From Ruixingdingia sedimenti (GTDB taxonomy: Bacteria > Pseudomonadota > Alphaproteobacteria > Rhodobacterales > Rhodobacteraceae), in assembly GCF_031432425.1 (NCBI RefSeq), contig NZ_JAVKPH010000024.1, forward strand, positions 1 to 61,667: a stretch of 61,667 nt of DNA, in the 5' to 3' direction. The translations under genes and the position numbers were made by a program. Shown one piece after another: positions 24,988 through 34,121 of this stretch. Numbering within the stretch: the first letter of the stretch is position 1; each line of letters begins with the position of its first letter. The notes below the pieces were generated by a model. It searched no databases, was not told the DNA's origin, and saw only the letters and a program-made list of their open reading frames with translations.

Positions 24988-25026
24988 TCCCTGCCATCAC
25001 CTTCCTCACGACAAGCGAGACCAAGC

Positions 25027-25704
25027 ATGCCCGAACGGATCATGCCGGGACTGGGGCTGCGCGCCTTCTACGATCCCGGCCAGCGCAACTGGGGCACCAG
25101 CCTCAGCGAAGATCTGCGCCGCCTCTCGGCCCTCGTGCAGGCGCGCGCCACATCGCGGACCGCAGCACTTCCTGCCACCGGCACCGCAGGCCAGATCACC
25201 ATCGTGCCCGCCGCGACAGGCGCCAATGCCAATGCGCTCGCGCTTTGGGACCAGTCGCCAGCCGGGGTGGCTGCATGGGTCTACCTCACCCCAGAGGAAG
25301 GCTGGCAGGTCTGGATCGCGGATGAAGCGCGGCATGTCCGTTTCACGGGCGGCGCATGGATCGAGGTGCCCCGACCGGGCGTCGTACGCATCCGGACGCT
25401 GACGGCGACCAGCCACACGCTGGAAGCCGTGGATCTGGGCAGCATCCTGGAGACCACCGGCTCCTCGGCCGTCACCGTGACAATCCCGGTCGAGGCGACC
25501 GTGCCCTTCGAGATCGGCACGCTCATCAACGTGACGCAGGTCGGCGCCGGGATCGCCACGGTCGCGGCGGCTCCGGGCGTGTCGCTCAATGGCGTCACCG
25601 GAGGCTCGGTCGCCCTCGATGGCCAATGGTCGGGCGCCGCCCTCGTGAAACGCGGGGCAGATGCCTGGGTCATCCAGGGCGCGCTGGCGGGGGCTGTCGC
25701 ATGA
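25027..25704 (+). CDS. DUF2793 tail protein
   Basis: A 225-residue protein beginning MPERIMPGLGLRAFYDPGQRNW. The central segment (ALALWDQSPAGVAAWVYLTPEEGWQVWIADE) is characteristic of DUF2793, found in tail-fibre-region proteins. The C-terminal half is a beta-rich VTVTIPVEA...VALDGQWSGAALVKRG module seen on other phage fibres. It lies directly after the tail tip. Confidence 0.85.
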   Translation: MPERIMPGLGLRAFYDPGQRNWGTSLSEDLRRLSALVQARATSRTAALPATGTAGQITIVPAATGANANALALWDQSPAGVAAWVYLTPEEGWQVWIADEARHVRFTGGAWIEVPRPGVVRIRTLTATSHTLEAVDLGSILETTGSSAVTVTIPVEATVPFEIGTLINVTQVGAGIATVAAAPGVSLNGVTGGSVALDGQWSGAALVKRGADAWVIQGALAGAVA

Positions 25705-26570
25705 GCCTTCTGATGATGCGCGCCGCCATCCTGGCGCAGGGCGGCGACACCGCCCCTCCGGTCGATATCGGCACTGTCTGGCAACTCGACACAAGCCGTC
25801 GGCCCCCGGGTTACACGCTGTCCAATGGCAACCAGACCGCCGTGAACACCTCTGGCGGGACCAACTATATGCGCTGGGTGCCGAGTGCCAAGGCGATCCT
25901 GCCCTCGGACGGGCGACGCTATTGGGAAGTTCTCTGTGCAGCCAGCGGGGCTGCCAGTTTCGACGGCTACATGGGCGTCGTCTCCGCCGCGCAGCGCGAG
26001 GAGTTCAATACCGGCAACAACCCGATCACGCTGGGCTCGATCGCCTATCGCGGCAACGGCTCCCTCTGGTCGTCGAACACTGCCACGGCCGCCCAGCAGT
26101 TGACGGGGCTGCCGACCTTCGGGGCGGGCGACGTACTGATGTTCGTTCTCGACCCAAGCACTGCGCGCCTCTGGATCGGCAGGAACGGCGTCTGGCGTGA
26201 CGATCCGGTGAGCGGGGCGGCCACCTGGACGGCCGCGCAGAGCACGGCCTTCTATCCGCAGGTCCAGGGCCGCAATCCCGGCGACGGCGGCACGCTGCGT
26301 TCGCAGCCCTCGCAGTTCAGCTACCCGGTGCCGCCCGGCGTGCTGCCGCTCGGCTACGAGCACCCCGACCTGCGCATCTTCGAGGCGCATGCCTTCATCG
26401 AGCTTGCCTGGGACAAGGACCTCAGCGTCGGCGAGCTGGAGGCCTGGTTCGATCTCGGCGGCGGCACGCGTCTGACCTCGGGCGGCGTCTCGATCTTCTT
26501 CGATCACGGTGGTGGCACGTCCCTCACCGCCGCCCAATCCGCCCTCTTCATCGAAGTGGAACTGCCATGA
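25701..26570 (+). CDS. tail fibre protein with SPRY-like domain
   Basis: A 289-residue protein with ATGA overlap to the previous stop. Residues about 25-180 resemble a SPRY/B30.2 fold: RRYWEVLC, FDGYMGVVSA, GSIAYRGNGSLW, GDVLMFVLDP.TARLWIGRNGVW. The end is a short FIELAWDKDLSVGELEAWFDLGG segment. SPRY domains bind proteins or glycans; here receptor recognition is the natural guess. Confidence 0.7.
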   Translation: MSLLMMRAAILAQGGDTAPPVDIGTVWQLDTSRRPPGYTLSNGNQTAVNTSGGTNYMRWVPSAKAILPSDGRRYWEVLCAASGAASFDGYMGVVSAAQREEFNTGNNPITLGSIAYRGNGSLWSSNTATAAQQLTGLPTFGAGDVLMFVLDPSTARLWIGRNGVWRDDPVSGAATWTAAQSTAFYPQVQGRNPGDGGTLRSQPSQFSYPVPPGVLPLGYEHPDLRIFEAHAFIELAWDKDLSVGELEAWFDLGGGTRLTSGGVSIFFDHGGGTSLTAAQSALFIEVELP

Positions 26571-27565
26571 GTTACATCCTGCATCTGGGCCACCAGCCCA
26601 CCGACATCGCCGGCATCTCGGGACTTCTGAACACGACCGCCGGAGGATTCGACCCGACGCTCGACGTGAACGCGATTCGGCATTCCGGATCGAGCACCTA
26701 TTCCGCGCCGTTCTCCTTCGCAGTGACGGAACCTGCGGGAGACCTCTGGCTGGGGTTCCGTTACGTGCCGCCGAATTCCGACGCGAACAGCATCTCACGG
26801 TCCGAGGCGAGTTTTCTAGAATTCTACAGTGCCACTAACGTGCTGCTGGCCCAGATCAAGCCGGTCACGACGACCAATCGCTATCACGCCATCGCGGCTG
26901 GCGACACCAGCGTCCAGGGCAGTTCCTCCTACACCGCCCCGAATGGCCAGCCGCAATGGATCGACGTGCGGGTGGCGGTCGGCGCCCAGATCACCATCGA
27001 GTTCTATGTCGAGGGCGTGCTGCAATCGACGGCCACCGCGGCGAATGCGAACGGAAAGGGCAAGCCGCGCTACGTGGTCTTTGCGAATACAGCCCTTCAC
27101 GGCTCCGCCTCGACGCGCACCTGGTACTTTGCCCATATCGCGGCGCTCGACGGGGTCTCGACCATCGGGCGGCGTTTCGTACGACGCAGTCCCAACGCCA
27201 TCGCCAGCTTCAACCAGATGGTGGGCAGCATCGACGCGCTGCGTGACGGCGATATCGCCACCCGGGTCGCCAGCACGGCAGCGGGGCAGCGCATGTCCTT
27301 CTCCCTGACCGGCCCGACCGGACCCGCCTCGGTCTCGGCCATCGCGGGCGTGCATCTCAAGCAGATCGTGCAGGCGGGCACGGTCGGGCCCGACGCCACG
27401 GCAGGCTTCCTGCGCATCGGCGGGGTCAACCACGATGCCGCCCCCGAGACCGTGCCGGACCTCGCGCCCAAGCCCGTCTATTCAAGCTGGTCGGTGAACC
27501 CGGTCGATGCGAGCCCTTGGAGTGATCTGACCTTGCCCAACGAGGTCGGGATCCTGTCGGTATGA
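26567..27565 (+). CDS. tail fibre / lectin-like tail protein
   Basis: A 332-residue beta-rich protein. Residues about 15-200 (FSFAVTEPAGDLWLGFRYVPP, QWIDVRVAVGAQITIEFYVEG, YVVFANTALHGSASTRTWYFAHIAALDG) look like a concanavalin-type jelly roll. A domain with alternating Ser/Ala/Gly follows, ending WSDLTLPNEVGILSV. ATGA overlap with the SPRY-like gene suggests the two are co-translated. Probably receptor-binding; no firm family. Confidence 0.6.
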   Translation: MSYILHLGHQPTDIAGISGLLNTTAGGFDPTLDVNAIRHSGSSTYSAPFSFAVTEPAGDLWLGFRYVPPNSDANSISRSEASFLEFYSATNVLLAQIKPVTTTNRYHAIAAGDTSVQGSSSYTAPNGQPQWIDVRVAVGAQITIEFYVEGVLQSTATAANANGKGKPRYVVFANTALHGSASTRTWYFAHIAALDGVSTIGRRFVRRSPNAIASFNQMVGSIDALRDGDIATRVASTAAGQRMSFSLTGPTGPASVSAIAGVHLKQIVQAGTVGPDATAGFLRIGGVNHDAAPETVPDLAPKPVYSSWSVNPVDASPWSDLTLPNEVGILSV

Positions 27566-27852
27566 GCCCGCGCCGCTCCGGAGAGGGGCATGTCCGGATG
27601 CCCGATGCCGAGTTCGAGGAACTGCTGGCACGCGCGGCGCAAGAGGGCGCCAGGCGCGCGCTCGCGGATGCCGGGCTCGACGGCGATGAGGCCGCGATGG
27701 ACGTCCGCGACCTGCGCGCGCTGCTCGACTGCATCCGCTTCGTGCGCCGCACGGCGGTGCAGACCACGGCCCATCTCGTCACCACCGGCATCATCCTCGC
27801 GCTGCTCGCGGGTATCGCGCTGAAGCTGAAGATCTTCGGCCCGGGCGGCTGA
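27562..27852 (+). CDS. DUF6127 family single-pass membrane protein
   Basis: A 96-residue protein. The charged N-terminal half has EFEELLARAAQEGARRALADAG and DVRDLRALLDCIRF; one membrane helix lies at about residues 70-90 and a short basic tail follows. This is the DUF6127 pattern, common beside endolysin genes in these phages. A holin-like role is possible but not supported by more than position. Confidence 0.8.
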   Translation: MSPRRSGEGHVRMPDAEFEELLARAAQEGARRALADAGLDGDEAAMDVRDLRALLDCIRFVRRTAVQTTAHLVTTGIILALLAGIALKLKIFGPGG

Positions 27853-27960
27853 GCGCCAACCGGGTCGTCCCGCGACCAACCCAATCCCCGCAAACCACGC
27901 CAACGCGCAGTCACGTCGCTGCGGGCGGGTCTTGTCGTCCCTTCGCAAAGGAACTCTCCC

Positions 27961-28641
27961 ATGTCCGAGCCCATCCGCACCTACCGCCATTTCCGCGATG
28001 TTCCGCAGACCCTCTGGCGCTGGCCGAACTTCTCGCCCGCCGAAATCGCCTGCCGCGGCACCGGGCAGATCAAGCTGCACCCCGAGGCCCTCGACAAGCT
28101 GCAGGCCCTGCGTGACCGACTGGGCAAGCCCCTGATCGTGCGGTCCGCCTATCGCAGCCCCGAGCACAACCGCGCGGTGGGCGGGGCCAGGGCGTCGAAG
28201 CACATGGACGGTACGGCGTTTGATATCGCCATGTCGAACCATGACCCCGAGGCCTTCGAGGCGGCGGCGCGAGAGGTCGGGTTCCTCGGCTTCGGGTTCT
28301 ACCCGCGCTCGGGGTTCATGCATGTCGACCTCGGCCCCGCTCGTCAGTGGGGCGAGCGGTTCCCGGTCCGGGCGACGGCATTTGCAGCCGAGACGCCGCC
28401 CGCGCGCGAGGTGCTGGCTGACAGCCGCACCATGAAGGGCGGCGGGGCAGCCGGTGTGGCGACGCTGGGCGCGGCGGGCGTGGAGGTCGCGCAGAGCGTC
28501 CTGGCGGAGACCCAATCCGCAATCCTGCCACTCGTGCCGTATCTCGACACGTTGCGCTGGGTGTTCATCGCCGTGGCTCTCGGCGGGATCGCGGTCACGA
28601 TCTACGCTCGGCTCGATGACTGGAAGCGGGGGCGGCGATGA
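27961..28641 (+). CDS. peptidase M15A endolysin with C-terminal membrane anchor
   Basis: A 226-residue protein. Residues about 20-130 form a D-Ala-D-Ala carboxypeptidase-like domain: SAYRSPEHNRAVGGA, then SKHMDGTAFDI giving the zinc ligands His and Asp, and FMHVDLG giving the third. Unusually for an endolysin, a hydrophobic helix (FIAVALGGIAVTIYA) lies at the C-terminus, followed by a basic tail, so it may stay membrane-bound until released. AAGGAA precedes the ATG. It would cleave peptidoglycan peptides at lysis. Confidence 0.88.
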   Translation: MSEPIRTYRHFRDVPQTLWRWPNFSPAEIACRGTGQIKLHPEALDKLQALRDRLGKPLIVRSAYRSPEHNRAVGGARASKHMDGTAFDIAMSNHDPEAFEAAAREVGFLGFGFYPRSGFMHVDLGPARQWGERFPVRATAFAAETPPAREVLADSRTMKGGGAAGVATLGAAGVEVAQSVLAETQSAILPLVPYLDTLRWVFIAVALGGIAVTIYARLDDWKRGRR

Positions 28642-28895
28642 TTGGTGAACTCGTCGCCACGCTCGCCGGATCGGCATGGGCGCGCGCGGCTCTTCGCCAC
28701 GGCGTCATCGCCATCGCGATCCTTCTGTTCCTGCTGACCTTGCGTCGGTCCGGCGAGCGAGCGGGACGCCTCGCCGAACGCCTTGAGACCACGGAGAAGG
28801 CCAATGATGTCCAACGCCAGATGCTGGAAGTGTCTGCTCGCCGCCCTCGCGATCGCGACGAACTTGCTGAGCGGCTGCGCGGCGGTGAGTTCTGA
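28638..28895 (+). CDS. i-spanin-like (Rz) inner membrane protein
   Basis: An 85-residue protein with one N-terminal membrane helix (VIAIAILLFLLTL, residues 23-35) followed by a charged coiled-coil-like region (ERAGRLAERLETTEKANDVQRQMLE). The ATG overlaps the endolysin stop. The o-spanin gene begins inside it in another frame, as in lambda Rz/Rz1. Confidence 0.72.
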   Translation: MIGELVATLAGSAWARAALRHGVIAIAILLFLLTLRRSGERAGRLAERLETTEKANDVQRQMLEVSARRPRDRDELAERLRGGEF

Positions 28896-29055
28896 CGGCG
28901 GTGGGTTCTGGGCCTGTCCGCCCGTGGTCGAGTATGGCCGAGAGTTCCAGGCGCGGGCGGCTGATGAGCTGATCCTGCTGCCGGATGACTCGGCCATTGC
29001 CGAAATGCTCTCCGACTACAGTGTAATGCGGAATCAGGCGAAAGCCTGCCTCTGA
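28804..29055 (+). CDS. o-spanin-like (Rz1) outer membrane lipoprotein
   Basis: An 83-residue lipoprotein, partly nested in the i-spanin gene (+1 frame). The signal sequence KCLLAALAIATNLLSGC ends in a lipobox (LLSGC). The mature part has WACPPVVEYGREFQARAADEL and a C-terminal QAKACL. ATG 28804 or 28807 may be used. With the i-spanin it would bridge the periplasm and fuse the membranes at lysis. It is the last gene of the late operon. Confidence 0.78.
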   Translation: MMSNARCWKCLLAALAIATNLLSGCAAVSSDGGGFWACPPVVEYGREFQARAADELILLPDDSAIAEMLSDYSVMRNQAKACL

Positions 29056-29171
29056 TCAAGATCTCGAATGTGCGCTTGACCGCCCCGCGCTCGATGGAAG
29101 TGGCCTGCTTGGAGAAAACGTCGTTCGGCCGACGCCGTCCATCTCGCTCCGAGCGGATCGCAAGATTCTTC

Positions 29172-29202
29172 TTGAAGCTCTAGTTGCTGTAGGGAGTATC
29201 CG
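29172..29202 (+). promoter_or_regulatory. MerR-type promoter of the P-type ATPase gene
   Basis: TTGAAG and TATCCG are separated by exactly 19 bases (CTCTAGTTGCTGTAGGGAG), the over-long spacer used by MerR-family activators. The spacer holds the imperfect dyad typical of ZntR/CadR/PbrR operators. The ATPase ATG lies 32 bases downstream. The presumed regulator is the MerR protein at 38474. Confidence 0.82.
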
Positions 29203-29233
29203 TGACGGGCACTCAGAAATCCGAGGCCCGACC

Positions 29234-31606
29234 ATGTCGTCCAAGACTGCCCACAATCACGATCACGATCACGACCACGCGCATCCGTTGGCGTCGGAGA
29301 GCACGAATGGCGCCTGCTGCGGTGGAACGGCTACCTGTGCGGATGTCGTTCCTGCCGCGTCCGGCCCTGTCACTGGGCGGAGCTTCCAGGTCAGCGGGCT
29401 GGATTGCGCCGAAGAGGTCTCGATCCTGAACAAGGTCGTCGGGCCGGCAGTCGGCGGGCAGGAGCATCTGGCCTTCGACGTGATCAACGGGCGCATGACC
29501 GTTCTCGATACTGCGAAATCCATTCCGGACGACAGGATCATCAGGCTGGTCGCAGGCACGGGCATGAGTGCCAGGCCCTGGGACGCCGGCAACGCCGCCG
29601 CGGATCAGGCCGCGCATCTCGCCCGCCAGAAGGTGTTTACGGCAGCAAGCGGCGGATTCTGGGCCGCGGGTTTCATTTATCATATCATCGAGACAGGTTT
29701 GGGTGGCGCGCTGGGACTGTTCGCGGGTCATGGCGAGGCGCCGATGCCGATGGTCGAAATCGGTCTCTTCGCGCTGGCGATCGTGTTCGGTGTCTGGCTG
29801 GTGGCGCCAAAGGCATGGTCGTCGGCCCGCAGACTCTCACCCGACATGAACCTGTTGATGGTGGTGGCCGTGGCGGGCGCGATCGGGCTGGGTGAGTATT
29901 TCGAGGCCGCGACGGTAGCCTTCTTCTTCTCGCTCTCGCTCTATCTCGAAAGCTGGAGCGTCGGGCGCGCGCGCAACGCCGTCTCGGCGCTTCTCGATCT
30001 GGCCCCGCCCACGGCACGGGTGATCCGCGAGGACGGGCGCGAAGAGGAAGTGCCCGCAGCACAGGTCGCCATCGGCGACCGCTTCGTGGTGCGCGGCGGC
30101 GATCGCATCCCGCTCGACGGCGAGGTGACCGAGGGCATGGGGGCCGTTAACCAGGCCCCCATCACCGGCGAAAGCGCCCCGGTGCCCAAGGAGACCGGCG
30201 ACGATGTCTATGCCGGGACGATCAACGGCGAGGGCACGCTGATGGTGCGCGCCACCAAGGCGGCCTCGGATACGGTGCTGGCCCGGATCATCCGCATGGT
30301 CGGCGACGCCCATGCCCGCCGCGCGCCGGTGGAGCAATGGGTCGCGAAATTCGCCCGCATCTACACGCCCATCGTCATGGCGCTGGCCGTCGCCCTCGCG
30401 GTGCTGCCGCCGCTGGTGGCGGGCGGTGCCTGGGGCTACTGGTTCTACAACGCGCTGGTGCTGCTGGTCATCGCCTGTCCCTGCGCGCTGGTGATCTCGA
30501 CGCCCGTCTCGATCGTCGCGTCGCTGGCCTCGTCGGCGCGCGCAGGCGTGCTGATCAAGGGCGGCGCCTATGTCGAGGCGCCGGGTCGCACGACGGCCTT
30601 GGCGATGGACAAGACCGGAACGATCACCATGGGCGAGCCCGAGGTGGCGTCGATCCATCCGCTGGGCGGCGCCTCCGAGGCCGATCTGGTCGCGCTTGCC
30701 GCGTCGCTGGAAGCACGCTCGTCGCACCCGCTGGCGCGGGCCATCCTGGCGCGGGCCGCGGCGGACGGCGTGCCGGTGGCCGCCGCCGAGGATACGCGGA
30801 CGGTGCCGGGCCGCGGGCTTGTGGGCCGCATGGGCGGTCGCGCGATCTGGCTCGGCTCGGACCGTTTTGCCCTGGAAAAGGGGTTCGGCGATGCCATCCC
30901 CGCCGAGCTGCGCGACCGGATCGAAGGTGCCGGAAGCACGCTGGTCGCCGTCGGCGACGATACCGGGCTTCGCGGGTTGCTGGAACTGCGCGACCGGATC
31001 CGGCCCGATGCCCGGGCCATCGTGGCGCAACTCCACGCGCAGGGCGTGAAGACCATCGTCATGCTGACCGGCGACAACGAACGCACGGCGCGGGCGGTGG
31101 CGGCCGAGGTCGGCATCGACGAGGTGCGCGCCGAACTGCTGCCGGAGGACAAGGTGGCCGCCATCGAGGAACTGGTGGCGACCCACGCGATGGTCGCGAT
31201 GATCGGCGACGGGGTGAACGACGCGCCGGCCATGGCGCGCGCGCATTACGGCATCGCCATGGGCGCGGTCGGTTCGGATGCGGCGATTGAGACGGCGGAT
31301 ATCGCGCTCATGACCGACGATCTTGCCAGGGTTCCGTGGCTGATCGACCACTCGCGCCGGACGATGACGATCATCCACCAGAACATCGGTATCTCGCTGG
31401 CGACCAAGGCGCTGTTCGTCGGATTGACTGCGTTCGGGATGGCATCGATGTGGGGCGCCATCGCCGCCGATGTCGGCGTGTCGCTCGTCGTTGTCGCCAA
31501 CGCACTAAGGCTTCTGAACGGGACCGAGCGAAAGCCGAGACCGCGCCAGGACGGTGAGCGAGTGGGCGAACGGATGGCCGAAGGGGCATTGGCGCACGGA
31601 CACTGA
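29234..31606 (+). CDS. Zn/Cd/Pb-exporting P1B-type ATPase
   Basis: A 790-residue heavy-metal P-type ATPase. The N-terminus is His-rich (HNHDHDHDHAHP), followed by a degenerate metal-binding domain with GLDCAEEV in place of GMxCxxC. Later come CPC in the membrane channel (VIACPCALVIST), the phosphorylation motif DKTGTIT, and the hinge GDGVNDAPA. The C-terminal membrane segment has ADVGVSLVVVANALRLL, whose Asp is typical of ZntA-type transporters. It exports divalent metals from the cytoplasm. A MerR-type promoter precedes it. Confidence 0.92.
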   Translation: MSSKTAHNHDHDHDHAHPLASESTNGACCGGTATCADVVPAASGPVTGRSFQVSGLDCAEEVSILNKVVGPAVGGQEHLAFDVINGRMTVLDTAKSIPDDRIIRLVAGTGMSARPWDAGNAAADQAAHLARQKVFTAASGGFWAAGFIYHIIETGLGGALGLFAGHGEAPMPMVEIGLFALAIVFGVWLVAPKAWSSARRLSPDMNLLMVVAVAGAIGLGEYFEAATVAFFFSLSLYLESWSVGRARNAVSALLDLAPPTARVIREDGREEEVPAAQVAIGDRFVVRGGDRIPLDGEVTEGMGAVNQAPITGESAPVPKETGDDVYAGTINGEGTLMVRATKAASDTVLARIIRMVGDAHARRAPVEQWVAKFARIYTPIVMALAVALAVLPPLVAGGAWGYWFYNALVLLVIACPCALVISTPVSIVASLASSARAGVLIKGGAYVEAPGRTTALAMDKTGTITMGEPEVASIHPLGGASEADLVALAASLEARSSHPLARAILARAAADGVPVAAAEDTRTVPGRGLVGRMGGRAIWLGSDRFALEKGFGDAIPAELRDRIEGAGSTLVAVGDDTGLRGLLELRDRIRPDARAIVAQLHAQGVKTIVMLTGDNERTARAVAAEVGIDEVRAELLPEDKVAAIEELVATHAMVAMIGDGVNDAPAMARAHYGIAMGAVGSDAAIETADIALMTDDLARVPWLIDHSRRTMTIIHQNIGISLATKALFVGLTAFGMASMWGAIAADVGVSLVVVANALRLLNGTERKPRPRQDGERVGERMAEGALAHGH

Positions 31607-31633
31607 GGGTAGAGCCGGGACGTTACACAGTCG

Positions 31634-32416
31634 TCACCCCAGCCAGACATCGAGGAACAGCATCAGGACGAGGCCGATAGCGAGGCCAAGCGTTGCGCGG
31701 TTCTGGTGTCCGCTGCGATGTGTCTCGGGAATGATCTCGTGGCTTATGACGTAGAGCATCGCGCCGGCCGCGAAAGCGAGGCCCCAAGGCAGGAGCGGCT
31801 GGGACAAGGTTATGATCCCGGCACCGAGAAGGCCGCCAATGGGTTCCACCAGACCGGTCAGCGCAGCTATGCCCCAGGCGCGAACCCTGGGATAGCCCTC
31901 GCCGAGGAGGGAGACGGCCACCGCCAGACCCTCGGGCGCGTTCTGCAGGCCGATGCCGATTGCGAGCGGTAGTCCGCCAGACAGCCCGTCCGCTCCGAAG
32001 CCCACGCCGACGGCAAGGCCTTCGGGGAAATTGTGGATGGTGATCGCGATGATGAAGAGCCAGACGCGCCTGAGCGACGCGGCCTCCGGCCCCTCGCGCC
32101 CTGTCTTGAAGTGCTCGTGCGGCAGACGCTCGTTCATCAGCGCGACCGCTCCCATTCCGAGCAGGATCGAGACGCAGACGATGGCGGCGGGCATCGCGCC
32201 GTTCTCGAACATGGGTTCGGCTGCATCCAGTGCCGGGATGATCAGCGAAAAGAACGACGCCGCCAGCATCACACCGGCCGCAAAGCCGAGTGCCATGTCC
32301 CGCGTGGACCGCGAGGGCACCTTGCCGAAGAGGACCGGAACAGCTCCGACCGCGGTCAGGGACCCGGCCGCGAGGCTACCCAGAAAGCCGAGCGCGATCG
32401 GCGAAAGTTCATTCAT
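31634..32416 (-). CDS. ZIP family metal transporter
   Basis: A 260-residue membrane protein with eight predicted helices. The paired motifs TIHNFPEGLAVGVGFG and LQNAPEGLAVAVSL are the ZIP metal-binding helices IV and V; HEHF lies in the cytoplasmic loop. AGGAG precedes ATG 32416. The protein is related to ZupT-like zinc permeases. It faces the ATPase gene tail to tail. No MerR-type promoter is visible upstream, so it may be regulated separately. Import or efflux direction cannot be told. Confidence 0.88.
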   Translation of the reverse strand: MNELSPIALGFLGSLAAGSLTAVGAVPVLFGKVPSRSTRDMALGFAAGVMLAASFFSLIIPALDAAEPMFENGAMPAAIVCVSILLGMGAVALMNERLPHEHFKTGREGPEAASLRRVWLFIIAITIHNFPEGLAVGVGFGADGLSGGLPLAIGIGLQNAPEGLAVAVSLLGEGYPRVRAWGIAALTGLVEPIGGLLGAGIITLSQPLLPWGLAFAAGAMLYVISHEIIPETHRSGHQNRATLGLAIGLVLMLFLDVWLG

Positions 32417-32616
32417 GATCGCTCCTGACAAAATAAACGGATCGGCTGAATTGTTAGCATTGCGACCTCGTGACGAAGCATTCGTCGCGGAATTGACCGA
32501 TCTATATTCAGCGACCTCACACCCACGTGATCGGAACCAACATCCGTGGCCTTCGGTTCTATTTCAGAAGCGAACCGGCTATAAGCAGAAAATGAAGCAG
32601 AGACCCTGAGGTGCAA

Positions 32617-33297
32617 GTGACCGAAAAGACTACCCGACGCCATTTCATTGTTACGGCCGCCGCAATGTTCTCTGCGCCGATCGCCGGGCCGGTCTTTGCC
32701 AGCTCCTGGCCGACCGAAGACCAGAAGGCTGCGTGGGACGCGCAAGTGACGCCGCCGGGATACGATCCGGCCACGACGAACCCGTGGGGTCTGCATCCGC
32801 GTCTGCTGCCGCAGCGGGTCGAGGCCCGGGCCGGACTCGTTCCGGGGGACATCCACGTCGATGCGACCGCGCGCTACCTCTATCATATCGAGGAAGGCGG
32901 AACGGCCATGCGCTACGGTGTGGCCATCGGTCGGGGTGGCCTCTACGAGCCTGGCACCTACACGATCCGCCGCAAGGTGGAGTGGCCGCACTGGACGCCG
33001 ACGCAGACGATGATCGAGCGGGAACCCGAAGCCTACGCGCAGTATGCCGACGGGATGGAGCCCGGTCCCCAGAACGCCCTTGGGTCGCGCGCGCTCTATC
33101 TTTTTGTCGGCGACAGGGACACCTACCTCCGGATCCACGGCACGCCATACCCCCGCTCGATCGGCAGTCGGGCCAGTTCGGGCTGCGTGCGCATGGTCAT
33201 GGCCCATATCAACGACCTCTACGAGCAGGTCGAGACCGGGGTGACCGCTCACCTCTACCCGGCTGCGGGCGACGGACCGGTCACCGCACACAGCTGA
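32617..33297 (+). CDS. L,D-transpeptidase (YkuD family), Tat-exported
   Basis: A 226-residue protein from GTG 32617, chosen because GAGG lies at good spacing (another GTG is at 32611). The N-terminus has a twin-arginine signal (TTRRHFIVTAAAMFSAPIAG). The catalytic domain carries the YkuD motif IHGTPYPRSIGSRASSGCVR with His and nucleophile Cys. It would form 3-3 peptidoglycan crosslinks or anchor proteins. Presence amid metal genes, with an M23 peptidase nearby, suggests cell-wall remodelling as part of the metal response. Confidence 0.88.
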   Translation: MTEKTTRRHFIVTAAAMFSAPIAGPVFASSWPTEDQKAAWDAQVTPPGYDPATTNPWGLHPRLLPQRVEARAGLVPGDIHVDATARYLYHIEEGGTAMRYGVAIGRGGLYEPGTYTIRRKVEWPHWTPTQTMIEREPEAYAQYADGMEPGPQNALGSRALYLFVGDRDTYLRIHGTPYPRSIGSRASSGCVRMVMAHINDLYEQVETGVTAHLYPAAGDGPVTAHS

Positions 33298-33298
33298 C

Positions 33299-33334
33299 GG
33301 CTTTCGGATCCGCGGGAGATCGCACTCCGAAGCC
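33299..33334. terminator. hairpin between convergent genes
   Basis: GGCTTTCGGA and TCCGAAGCC pair with one bulged base around a loop of 17 bases, just after the transpeptidase stop and downstream of the reverse operon. It could end transcription from both sides. No strong T-run is present. Confidence 0.4.
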
Positions 33335-33362
33335 AGGGGACCGGGGCGCGCCGATCCAGCCA

Positions 33363-33659
33363 TCACGCCTCGGCCACGCGCTGTGTGCAGATCGGTCGAC
33401 CGTCCGCCGTTCGGAGCGGAAGCAGCGTCGTCTCGACGGGTCCGACGTGGCGGTACCAGTAGCAGCCGTCCTCGGGACGCAACCGGACCGACTGCAGATC
33501 CTGGTAGGGTGCCGCCATCGCACTCAGCTGGGTCATCACTTCTGCCGAAAGGCCCGTATCCGGGTCTGCGGTTTCGGCGACTGGGACGGCGCAGGCGCCG
33601 AGGGCCAGCAAGCTTCCAATCAGCAGAAGCGTCTTGCCCGGCGTGCGCGATCGGATCAT
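33363..33659 (-). CDS. small lipoprotein, hypothetical
   Basis: A 98-residue protein with a lipoprotein signal (TLLLIGSLLALGAC, lipobox LGAC). The mature part has no recognised family; two cysteines (DGCYWYRHV and PICTQR) remain. It is the last gene of the reverse metal operon, three bases after the DUF411 gene, so probably an envelope accessory. Confidence 0.7.
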   Translation of the reverse strand: MIRSRTPGKTLLLIGSLLALGACAVPVAETADPDTGLSAEVMTQLSAMAAPYQDLQSVRLRPEDGCYWYRHVGPVETTLLPLRTADGRPICTQRVAEA

Positions 33660-33662
33660 GTG

Positions 33663-34118
33663 TCAATTTCCTTCATAGCTGGCGAAGACTTCCGTCGAGC
33701 CGTCGTTTCGGATGAGGAAGACGTCGTAGGCTTCGCGCCATCTGCCTTGATCCATGCCGGGCGACCCGAGCGGCATCTCGGGCACCGCAAGACCCACCGC
33801 GTCCGGACGCTCCGCCAGCAATCGCCGGATGTCCGACGCGGGCACGTGACCCTCGATCACGTAGCCGTCGACGAGCGCCGTGTGGCAGGAGACCATCCGC
33901 GGGGGCACGCCATTGTCGAGCTTGAAGCGCACCAGAAGTCCCGCGAACATGTCCTGCCCGGTCGGCGCGAAACCGTTTTCTTCCAGGTGCTCCATCCAGG
34001 CGAGGCAACACCCGCAGCCGTTGGTCTTGCGGACCTCGATCGGCGTCGCCTGCGCCAGCGCCTGTGCGGCCGGGAGGAGAGCAAGGGCGAGGGCCAAAGC
34101 GGCAAGGGATCGTTTCAC
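33663..34118 (-). CDS. DUF411 periplasmic metal-binding protein
   Basis: A 151-residue protein with a GTG start and a Sec signal peptide (to about residue 23, AQALAQA). The mature N-terminus has KTNGCGCCLAWMEHLEENGF, the DUF411 core with CGCC, followed by SCHTALVDGYVIEGHVPASDI. DUF411 proteins are usually found with copper-resistance genes and are thought to bind copper. It follows the M23 peptidase gene by three bases. Confidence 0.85.
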   Translation of the reverse strand: MKRSLAALALALALLPAAQALAQATPIEVRKTNGCGCCLAWMEHLEENGFAPTGQDMFAGLLVRFKLDNGVPPRMVSCHTALVDGYVIEGHVPASDIRRLLAERPDAVGLAVPEMPLGSPGMDQGRWREAYDVFLIRNDGSTEVFASYEGN

Positions 34119-34121
34119 GGG

